Below are positions 6,917 through 13,157 of a stretch of DNA of 13,157 bases, piece by piece. The position numbers and the translations under genes were made by a program. Within the stretch, counting starts at the first letter, position 1. Each line of letters starts with the position of its first letter. Source of the DNA: an uncultured Ruminococcus sp. (GTDB lineage Bacteria > Bacillota > Clostridia > Oscillospirales > Ruminococcaceae); the NCBI GenBank assembly GCA_900545125.1, contig UQXS01000047.1, forward strand, positions 1-13,157, written 5' to 3'. The notes below the pieces were generated by a model. The model made no database searches, was not told the DNA's origin, and saw only the letters and a program-made list of their open reading frames with translations.

Positions 6917-8836
6917 TTATCTGTCGGCTTTGTTTTTAATTTTATAATTATACATATTTTCGTCAGCTGTATTTATCAATTCAAGAGTATTAAGCTTATC
7001 AGTAATAATTTCTGCATTATATCCTATACTTGCCTTAACGATATATGGCTTGCCTGATTTGCAGTTGTAATCATTAAGAAAATCAAGAAAACGTTTTTTA
7101 AAATCCATGAAAAAAATGTCTGAATTTCGGTTATCAATTATTGCAGCAACACAGAATTCATCGCCGCCGAATCGTGCACATATTTCACTGTGAAGAGAAC
7201 TGCTAAGAAGAGCTTTACCAACAGTGATTATTGCATTATCACCCTCACTATGTCCGAAATTGTCGTTGATATATTTAAGTCCATCAAGGTCAGCAGAAAT
7301 AATTATCAGTGTATTTCCGCAGCTCTTTTTATCTGAAAGACTTTTGCTCAGTTTGTCAAAAAAACCTCGGCGATTAAAAAGTCCCGTCATAAAGTCTCTC
7401 TGTGAGAGCTTACGCAATTCTGCATTGGCAGCGATAAGTTCTTTATTCATGCTTCTGATTTGCATACGGCTGTGAAAGTTTCCAAGGGCAGAACCAATAG
7501 TGCTCATTATACTGTGCATTTTATCGTATTCAGATATACTGGTCTCAGGCTGAAAAACGCAGTAGCCCATTACCATATCAGTAAAATTGGAACAACAGAC
7601 GATAATAGGATCAGTTTTTTCCATCATAAGATCATATCTTGGTATAAGTTTGCTAAGTGGTATTTTGCATTGTTCATATTCTGTATTGTTATATCTGTGG
7701 AAGAGTATATCAATTTGTTTGCTGAAACATAGATCCCCTTTATAGCAGTTTCCAAAATCAGGAGGGGAAAAGATATTTTCGTTAAGGGCGAAAATACAGG
7801 TATCAAAGCGGAATTTATCCATAAGCATCCGTGGGAGAAAATCTATATCAGCTATTCGGGGAACGGTATCCTGAGCGGAACATACCATTTTCTGTCTCTC
7901 ATCGGAAAGCCTTAATTCAGACATAAGAGCACGGACAGAATTGTTGATATTTTTACTATTTGCTCCGGAACATCCGCAGGACTGAGAATAAATAATATTA
8001 AAATTGACTATAAAAGAACCGCTGATTTTTTCACCTTTGTCGAGCCTTAAAATCGTATCGGTTATCATTCTTCCCATTTTTTCAAAGTCCTGTTTACACG
8101 TTGTAATATTTGGCGGAAGATATTCCGTTTGTTTTATGCCGTCGAAGCCAGTGATTATACAGTCTTCTGGAATCTTTACTCCCATTTCCTGAAGAAATCC
8201 GCTTGCTGTTATAGCCATAAAATCATTGGCACAAATTATAGCATCAGGAATGTCACGTTTTTCCTCAATGAACCATTTTTTCAGAATTTCAAGTGTAGGC
8301 TGTTCCCAGAAGCAGCCATAGCCAATATTGTTCGGTTCAAACTTAATATCATTTTTTTCCAGGGCAATTCTGAAAGCAGCTATACGTTCTTCGGAATAAA
8401 CATTATTTCTGAATCCTGCGATCATAAAAAGTTTTCTTGCGCCATGATCCTCAATAACGTGACGGCAGAGTTTTTCAAATATATCAGCATTTGAAAAGGC
8501 AAATGAAATACATCCCGGCATTTCTTTATCAATAGAAATAACAGGAACGCCGTGCTCATTACAGTTTCTGACGACTTCAACAACAATGCCCGTATTATAC
8601 ATTATATTAGGAAATATAATAAGTGCGGAAAGTCTGTCATAAGGTATAAGCCTGAAAACTGATGATGATCCTTCATTGTTTGCAGTACTCTGTTCGTACA
8701 AATCAGCGCAGGAATTGAAAACGAGAAGCCTGTATCCGCTAAGAACGGCATATTTATTCAATCCACAAATGAAATTAAAACGATCCTCCTCATTTATAGT
8801 TGAGAGACATACACCGATCAGCTTTAACTGCTTCAT
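6917..8836 (-). CDS. Diguanylate cyclase with N-terminal LacI-type periplasmic-binding-like sensor domain
   Basis: Predicted soluble enzyme making cyclic di-GMP from two GTP. Residues 1-285 look like the effector-binding core of LacI/PBP1 proteins: the start KLIGVCLSTIN, a PVISID strand near 98, DAIICANDFMAI near 198 and IPEDCIITGFDG near 222. It has no helix-turn-helix and no signal peptide or membrane segment, so it probably senses a cytoplasmic small molecule such as a sugar. Residues about 300-460 may be a GAF-like domain, then a short coiled coil (about 458-478). The GGDEF domain (about 479-635) has DFMTGLFNRRGF, metal-binding D516 and intact GGDEF at 557-561, so it should be active. The RxxD inhibitory site is LHSE here, so product feedback may be absent. 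AAAGGATG precedes the ATG. It is the last gene after asnB and pyrB, with 27 nt between it and pyrB. Confidence 0.87.
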   Translation of the reverse strand: MKQLKLIGVCLSTINEEDRFNFICGLNKYAVLSGYRLLVFNSCADLYEQSTANNEGSSSVFRLIPYDRLSALIIFPNIMYNTGIVVEVVRNCNEHGVPVISIDKEMPGCISFAFSNADIFEKLCRHVIEDHGARKLFMIAGFRNNVYSEERIAAFRIALEKNDIKFEPNNIGYGCFWEQPTLEILKKWFIEEKRDIPDAIICANDFMAITASGFLQEMGVKIPEDCIITGFDGIKQTEYLPPNITTCKQDFEKMGRMITDTILRLDKGEKISGSFIVNFNIIYSQSCGCSGANSKNINNSVRALMSELRLSDERQKMVCSAQDTVPRIADIDFLPRMLMDKFRFDTCIFALNENIFSPPDFGNCYKGDLCFSKQIDILFHRYNNTEYEQCKIPLSKLIPRYDLMMEKTDPIIVCCSNFTDMVMGYCVFQPETSISEYDKMHSIMSTIGSALGNFHSRMQIRSMNKELIAANAELRKLSQRDFMTGLFNRRGFFDKLSKSLSDKKSCGNTLIIISADLDGLKYINDNFGHSEGDNAIITVGKALLSSSLHSEICARFGGDEFCVAAIIDNRNSDIFFMDFKKRFLDFLNDYNCKSGKPYIVKASIGYNAEIITDKLNTLELINTADENMYNYKIKNKADR

Positions 8837-8863
8837 ATTTTCACATCCTTTTTATTAAAATTA

Positions 8864-9946
8864 TCAGATCAATTTTCTTTCATCGCAGTACTCGCATTCA
8901 AGCAGAGTTTCATCACCGGTAAAACGGAAACTGGCAGGAAGATACGTTTCATGATTAGTAATGCATTTCGGATTTCCGCATCTTACGCCCGGATATATTT
9001 TTCCTTTTAACGTTTCGGAAGTCTTTTTATCGTTGATGATGGTCAGGATAAGTGCCATACGTGCAAAAACTCCGTATTTTGCCTGATCGAAATACTTTGC
9101 TCTGTAGTCGTCGTCAACATCAACAGTAATTTCATCGACCCTTGGCAGCGGATGCATAACGATCATATCACGTTTTGCGGAAAGCATTTTGCGGCGGTCG
9201 AGGACATATGTATTCTTCTGAGCAAGATATTCTTCCTGACTTGCAAACCTTTCCTGTTGAATTCTTGTCATATACAGCACATCAAGCTGCGGAAGAGCTT
9301 CTTCAAGGGTATTTACCTCAATAAATGTACTGCCGTTTGCCTTAATAATATCTTTTATATAAGCCGGCATCATCAGTTCAGGCGTAGAAATAAAAACAAA
9401 TCTGTTTCCCTCAAACATACTCATGGCTTTGCAAAGCGAATGGACAGTTCTTCCGTTCAGAAGATCGCCGCACATACCGATAGTAAGATTTGAAAGTCGT
9501 TTTTTCTCTATTTTAAGCGTAAGAAGATCGGTAAGTGTTTGTGTCGGATGCAGATGACCGCCGTCACCTGCATTGATAACCGAGCAGTCAGCCGAAAGTG
9601 AAGCTGCTTTTGCCGCACCAGCCACCGGATGACGAATGACCAGTACATCGGCATAGCTGCTGACGATCTTTGTGGTATCTTTAATTGTTTCTCCCTTTGC
9701 CACAGATGAATTGGCAGGATTATCAAAGCCAATTATCTGACCGCCAAGACGTATCATAGCTGTCTGAAAAGACATCTGCGTCCTTGTCGAAGGCTCATAG
9801 AAAAGTGTTGCCATAATTTTTCCATCGCATTCGTGGGCAAATCTGCCGGGATCATTTTTTATTTCCTCACCGAGTTCCACAACTTTTTTCCACCATGATA
9901 CGGGATAATCGCTTAAATCAATAAGATGCTGATACTGTGACTGCAT
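8864..9946 (-). CDS. pyrB: Aspartate carbamoyltransferase with C-terminal PyrI-like zinc module
   Basis: Cytoplasmic enzyme of pyrimidine synthesis: carbamoyl phosphate plus aspartate gives N-carbamoylaspartate. Catalytic motifs: PSTRTQMSF (52-60), with Q where the common motif has R; KGET with K84; RHP (105-107); HPTQTLTDLL (133-142); GDLLNGRTVHS (160-170); YMTRIQQERF (225-234); HPLPRVDE (265-272). The catalytic chain ends near residue 310. About 45 more residues follow with C323, C328, C351 and C354, spaced CX4C-X22-CX2C. This pattern resembles the zinc domain of the regulatory chain PyrI. The nucleotide-binding allosteric part of PyrI is absent, so the module may aid assembly but not CTP control (inference). 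GGAGG lies just before the ATG. It is 30 nt after asnB and 27 nt before the cyclase gene. Confidence 0.95.
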   Translation of the reverse strand: MQSQYQHLIDLSDYPVSWWKKVVELGEEIKNDPGRFAHECDGKIMATLFYEPSTRTQMSFQTAMIRLGGQIIGFDNPANSSVAKGETIKDTTKIVSSYADVLVIRHPVAGAAKAASLSADCSVINAGDGGHLHPTQTLTDLLTLKIEKKRLSNLTIGMCGDLLNGRTVHSLCKAMSMFEGNRFVFISTPELMMPAYIKDIIKANGSTFIEVNTLEEALPQLDVLYMTRIQQERFASQEEYLAQKNTYVLDRRKMLSAKRDMIVMHPLPRVDEITVDVDDDYRAKYFDQAKYGVFARMALILTIINDKKTSETLKGKIYPGVRCGNPKCITNHETYLPASFRFTGDETLLECEYCDERKLI

Positions 9947-9976
9947 AATTAAACCTCCGTTATTTTAGAACCTTTG

Positions 9977-11848
9977 TCAATATTTTCCGTTATTATCAAA
10001 GTAAACCATATACCACACCAGAAAGGCATATACCGTCCATATCTTGCGGCTGTTGTCAGCTTTTCCGTTCCTGTGATCGTCCAGAAGCCGGAGCAGGGGA
10101 GTGGTATTAAAAAATTTTCGTGAATTTTCGCTTTCAAACATACTGCGGACGATATTGTAATATTTTTCTTCACGAAGCCATACTCTGATAGGCACGGGAA
10201 AACCGAGTTTTTTCTTGGCTGCTGTTTTTGATGTCTCGCTGGGAGTATCTTTTTTGGCTGCAAGTCTCATAGCATATTTTGTTATATATTTTGTCTCATT
10301 AGTTCCTTTGTCGTGAGTAACTCTGTATCTCGTGGGAATCTTTTCCGCAAGAGTCATAACTTCCTTATCCAGAAAGGGAACTCTGAGTTCAAGTGAATTT
10401 GCCATGCTCATTTTGTCAGCCTTCAGCAAAATATCGCCGGACATCCACATATGCAGGTCAAGATACTGCATTTTTGTAACATCATCCATCCCTTTTACTT
10501 TATTGTAATAAGGTCTGGTGATAACATTCGGGGCGGGAGCGTCAGTCTTTATTTTAAGAAGTTCTTTTCGCTGCTCCGGAGTAAACATATATGCATTTCC
10601 GATAAAGCGTTCCTCAACATCTCTGCCTTTGCGCACAAAGAAATTAACGCCTCTTTTAGCCGGAAGTTTAGCTGCAATATTGCCGATGCCACGTTTCACG
10701 CATCTTGGCAGCCTGTCATAAACAGTGCCATCAGGATCGCTGTAGACATTATAGCCGCCAAAAATTTCATCTGCGCCCTCACCGGAAAGCACAACTTTAA
10801 GTTTTTCGTGAGCAATATTGCATACAAACCAAAGAGCTACAGCAGACGGATCTGCCAGTGGTTCGTCCATATGATACTGTATCATAGGGATGCTGTTCCA
10901 GTAGTCGTCAGGGGATATGACCCTGCTTGTATTCTCCTTGCCGATAGCCTTTGAAAAATTCTTTGCGAATCCGATCTCGTTATATTTTTCATCTTCTCCG
11001 AAACCAACGGTAAATGTCTTATCGACATCAGCAACAGCTGCGACATAGCTTGAATCCACACCGCTGGACAGAAAAGAACCAACCTCAACATCTGCTATTT
11101 TATGTGCCTTTACAGAATCATGGAATGTATCGGAAATTCTTTTTACCCAGTCGTCAAGAGTAGGTTTTTCATCAGCATTGAATTCAATGTCCCAGTATCG
11201 CTTTATTTCGAGTTTTCCGCCTTTCAGGCGAAAATAATGAGCCGGCTGTAACTTGTAAACATTTTTAAAAAAAGTTTCCGGGGTAGGGGAGTACTGAAAT
11301 GTGAGATAATTTTCAAGCGCTTCGGTATTAAGTTCCTTTTTGAATGCCGGATGTTCAAGAAAGCTCTTTATTTCAGAGCCGAACATGAAAGTTCCGTTCA
11401 TTACAGCGTAATACATCGGTTTTATTCCAAAGAAATCACGTGCACCGAATAGTTCTTTTTTCTTTTTGTCCCAGATAACGAAAGCAAACATTCCACGCAG
11501 CATATTCAGAATTTTTTCACCGAATTCTTCATAACCGTGGATAAGAACCTCAGTATCAGTGTTGGTCGAAAAACTATGCCCGGACTGAACAAGTTTCTCA
11601 CGTATCTCCATATAGTTATAAATTTCTCCGTTAAAGACAATTACCAATGATCCGTCCTCATTAAAAATAGGCTGGTCACCCTGAGAACTGATATCAATTA
11701 TACTAAGCCTTCTGTGACCAAGAGCAATATCTCCGTCAACGTACTTTCCTTCAGCATCAGGGCCACGATGCCTTATTCTGTCCATCATTTTTTTGATTAC
11801 TTCATTTGAATTATCAATACTGTTAGTAAAACCAACGATTCCACACAT
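9977..11848 (-). CDS. asnB: Asparagine synthetase, glutamine-hydrolysing
   Basis: Makes asparagine from aspartate, glutamine and ATP in the cytoplasm. The 623-residue length is normal for the family. The N-terminal class II glutaminase starts with the nucleophile C2 (MCGIVGF) once Met is removed, followed by RHRGPD (26-31) and NGEIYNY (73-79). The synthetase half has the pyrophosphate loop SSGVDSS (261-267), SGEGADEIFGGY (355-366) and the LRVPFLDKE segment that helps shape the active site. ACCTCC on the plus strand (11857-11862) is a GGAGGT ribosome site eight bases before the ATG at 11848. It is the first gene of the asnB-pyrB-cyclase unit, behind its own promoter. The leader is too short for a T-box. 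AsnB homologues can also amidate cell-wall or sugar substrates, but nothing here suggests that. Confidence 0.94.
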   Translation of the reverse strand: MCGIVGFTNSIDNSNEVIKKMMDRIRHRGPDAEGKYVDGDIALGHRRLSIIDISSQGDQPIFNEDGSLVIVFNGEIYNYMEIREKLVQSGHSFSTNTDTEVLIHGYEEFGEKILNMLRGMFAFVIWDKKKKELFGARDFFGIKPMYYAVMNGTFMFGSEIKSFLEHPAFKKELNTEALENYLTFQYSPTPETFFKNVYKLQPAHYFRLKGGKLEIKRYWDIEFNADEKPTLDDWVKRISDTFHDSVKAHKIADVEVGSFLSSGVDSSYVAAVADVDKTFTVGFGEDEKYNEIGFAKNFSKAIGKENTSRVISPDDYWNSIPMIQYHMDEPLADPSAVALWFVCNIAHEKLKVVLSGEGADEIFGGYNVYSDPDGTVYDRLPRCVKRGIGNIAAKLPAKRGVNFFVRKGRDVEERFIGNAYMFTPEQRKELLKIKTDAPAPNVITRPYYNKVKGMDDVTKMQYLDLHMWMSGDILLKADKMSMANSLELRVPFLDKEVMTLAEKIPTRYRVTHDKGTNETKYITKYAMRLAAKKDTPSETSKTAAKKKLGFPVPIRVWLREEKYYNIVRSMFESENSRKFFNTTPLLRLLDDHRNGKADNSRKIWTVYAFLVWYMVYFDNNGKY

Positions 11849-11912
11849 ATAGTGCTACCTCCGTAAATAAATTGATCCCACATTATAATAATTATAAATC
11901 TCTTTCCTATTT

Positions 11913-11941
11913 ATTATACTACATCTTAATTTTTTTTGCAA
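11913..11941 (-). promoter_or_regulatory. Sigma-A promoter for asnB-pyrB-cyclase operon
   Basis: Leftward TTGCAA (11936-11941), a 17-bp spacer and TATAAT (11913-11918) predict a start near 11906 and a leader of about 57 nt. It begins just past the stop of the recombinase gene (11955-11957), in a 106-bp spacer that holds no clear terminator; some readthrough from the recombinase is possible. Confidence 0.75.
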
Positions 11942-11954
11942 CAATATTGGCAAA

Positions 11955-12938
11955 TTATTTTTTTTCTGTAGATTTTACACGTGACAGGGGGTTCGATTCA
12001 ACTGCATTACGAACGGATTCATCGTTTAAATGAGTATAAATTTCTGTTGTAGAAACACTTGCATGACCAAGAAGTTCTTTAAGAGTAAGAACATCTGCAT
12101 CTCCATACTGATACATCAGAGTTGCTGCCGTATGGCGGAGTTTATGCGTGGTGATACCCTTTCCATCCAGACCAGCAGCAATAAGATTACTTTCCACGAT
12201 CTGCTGCACACGTCGTTTTGAAATACGTTTGTTTTGATTGCTGATAAAGAGAGCCGGTTCGTCAGCAGCTTTTTTGTTATTTTTCCGTACTTCGAGATAT
12301 TTGTTCAATGCATCAATGCAAGCAGCATTAAGATAAATCATTCGCTCTTTATTGCCTTTTCCAAGAACTTTCATTCTATTTTCATAGAAATCAATATCAG
12401 AAATATTTATTCCGACCAGTTCGCTTAGACGTATACCGCAGTTAAGGAAAATAGTTAAAATGCAGTAATCACGTTCAGAATCAGAACGATCAGATACTTC
12501 CAGCAGTCGTAAACTTTCATTCAGAGAAAGAAATTTTGGAAGTGCAGCTTTAGGAACAGGAATATCAAGATCTTTGCATGGATCTTTTTCTATAATATTT
12601 GCAACCTTTTCAAGATATTTAAAAAAGCTTCTCAGCGAAGAAATTTTTCGGTAGCGTGCTTTATCAGAATTGCTGCGCTCATCAGAAGCATAAAAAATAA
12701 AACCGTAGATATCTGAAACCGTAATTTTTTTTAAAGCGTCCGGCGGAAATCCACTTATATCTACATTGCTGATATCATCTGCCGAATCAGAATGCATCAT
12801 GCAATAATACTTCAAAAACAAACGAATATCAAAATAATATTCCTCAATTGTTCGTTCGGATAACAGTTTTACAAGTTTCAGGTGAACTAAGTAATCGTTT
12901 AAAAAATCAGGATTGTCAGGAATATTGTATTTGTTCAT
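11955..12938 (-). CDS. Tyrosine recombinase of the XerC/XerD type
   Basis: Site-specific DNA recombinase of 327 residues that cuts and rejoins DNA through a covalent tyrosine link. The N-terminal SAM-like core-binding domain spans about 8-125. The catalytic domain has R170 (GIRLSEL), a lysine in GKGNKER (likely K194), H265 and R268 (THKLRH), H292 (LGHAS) and Y301 (TEIYTH), so the full active set is present. The length is a little above a typical XerC/D (about 300), with extra residues at about 50-72. It could be a housekeeping Xer for dimer resolution or a dedicated recombinase for an invertible or integrated element; no phage or transposon genes sit beside it. GAAAGGAAC precedes the ATG at 12938. 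It has its own promoter and a leader with a 14-bp inverted repeat. Confidence 0.9.
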   Translation of the reverse strand: MNKYNIPDNPDFLNDYLVHLKLVKLLSERTIEEYYFDIRLFLKYYCMMHSDSADDISNVDISGFPPDALKKITVSDIYGFIFYASDERSNSDKARYRKISSLRSFFKYLEKVANIIEKDPCKDLDIPVPKAALPKFLSLNESLRLLEVSDRSDSERDYCILTIFLNCGIRLSELVGINISDIDFYENRMKVLGKGNKERMIYLNAACIDALNKYLEVRKNNKKAADEPALFISNQNKRISKRRVQQIVESNLIAAGLDGKGITTHKLRHTAATLMYQYGDADVLTLKELLGHASVSTTEIYTHLNDESVRNAVESNPLSRVKSTEKK

Positions 12939-12956
12939 TTAGATGCGTTCCTTTCT

Positions 12957-12990
12957 AAAGTTGCACCAAACTTCTATTTGGTGCAACTTT
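12957..12990. repeat. 14-bp perfect inverted repeat in the recombinase leader
   Basis: AAAGTTGCACCAAA (12957-12970) and TTTGGTGCAACTTT (12977-12990) are exact inverted copies around a six-base spacer. The repeat lies between the promoter and the ribosome site of the recombinase gene. It may be an operator, a translational-control hairpin or a site bound by the recombinase itself, as Xer-type sites also pair two inverted arms around a 6-8-bp centre. On the leftward RNA no T tract follows, so it is not a normal terminator. Confidence 0.6.
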
Positions 12991-13020
12991 ATATATCTTT
13001 TCAACATTCTGCTTCTCTCT

Positions 13021-13049
13021 ATTATATCACTCTTTTCCCTGTTTTTCAA
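13021..13049 (-). promoter_or_regulatory. Sigma-A promoter for the recombinase gene
   Basis: Leftward TTGAAA (13044-13049), a 17-bp spacer and TATAAT (13021-13026), with a TG one base before the -10 (extended -10). The predicted start is near 13014, giving a leader of about 75 nt that includes the inverted repeat at 12957-12990. Confidence 0.8.
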
Positions 13050-13076
13050 GGGTTTTTGAAGTTTTTTGAAACGGTA

Positions 13077-13106
13077 TAGAAAAGCTCCCGAAATAACGGG
13101 AGCTTT
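13077..13106. terminator. Terminator hairpin upstream of the recombinase promoter
   Basis: AAAGCTCCCG (13081-13090) and CGGGAGCTTT (13097-13106) form a perfect 10-bp stem with a six-base loop. Read leftward it ends in TTTTC, so it probably stops transcription from a gene beyond the right edge and insulates the recombinase promoter. It may work in both directions. Confidence 0.7.
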
Positions 13107-13116
13107 CAGTCTGTCG

Positions 13117-13146
13117 AAAAAGTCAAGTTTTTGCTTGGCTTTTTTT
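13117..13146. terminator. Second terminator-like hairpin at the right edge
   Basis: AAAAAGTCAAG (13117-13127) and CTTGGCTTTTT (13134-13144) pair over 11 bases with one G-U, flanked by A and T runs. It could terminate in either direction. It forms a tandem pair with the hairpin at 13081-13106. Confidence 0.55.
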
Positions 13147-13157
13147 CATAGATATGG

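Noticed and set aside
6875..6923. Long imperfect hairpin between the convergent fruK and cyclase genes
   Set aside because: Stems CAGATA/TATCTG and ATTGAT/ATCAAT can pair, but with an 18-base AT-rich loop, bulges and no T tract; too weak to call a terminator.
11849..11906. T-box or other riboswitch in front of asnB
   Set aside because: The predicted leader is only about 57 nt, with no TGG-type T-box sequence or terminator.
1..13157. CRISPR array, tRNA, rRNA or prophage genes
   Set aside because: No regularly spaced repeats, tRNA-like cloverleafs, rRNA sequence or phage structural genes were recognised; the lone tyrosine recombinase is not enough to call an integrated element.

Overview
This window looks like chromosomal DNA from a low-GC, anaerobic, fibre-associated Firmicute close to Ruminococcus (Oscillospiraceae). 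The clues are a secreted dockerin protein with FN3 repeats, AT-rich spacers, strong AGGAGG-type ribosome sites, near-consensus sigma-A promoters and a cytoplasmic LacI-like/GGDEF protein. The assignment comes from gene content only; no marker gene is present.

Left part (1-4742): two divergent transcription units share the spacer around 2000-2200. Leftward, a consensus promoter drives a roughly 260-nt leader with a c-di-GMP-I (GEMM) riboswitch and an intrinsic terminator. The secreted dockerin/FN3 protein follows. Its frame ends abruptly inside an FN3 domain, at a GC-rich patch on the window edge. Rightward, a second promoter drives a hybrid sensor histidine kinase with two receiver domains. 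The kinase is split into two frames at an A6 run near 2694-2699.

Middle (4743-6832): a terminator hairpin closes the kinase unit. A 161-bp element with perfect 21-bp terminal inverted repeats (MITE-like) follows. Next comes a compact rightward cluster: a small unknown beta-rich protein, thiE (thiamine-phosphate synthase) and a PfkB-family sugar-phosphate kinase (probable fruK).

Right part (6917-13157), all leftward: a promoter drives asnB - pyrB - a soluble LacI-like-sensor/GGDEF diguanylate cyclase with gaps of about 30 nt. AsnB and PyrB both consume aspartate. PyrB carries a C-terminal four-cysteine zinc module resembling the zinc domain of PyrI. Upstream, a tyrosine recombinase has its own promoter and a 14-bp inverted repeat in its leader. 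Two terminator-like hairpins lie at the right edge.

The most interesting theme is c-di-GMP: one gene probably makes it under control of a sugar-type ligand-binding domain, and a riboswitch 5 kb away probably reads it to control a dockerin-bearing extracellular protein. The physical link between the two is an inference.
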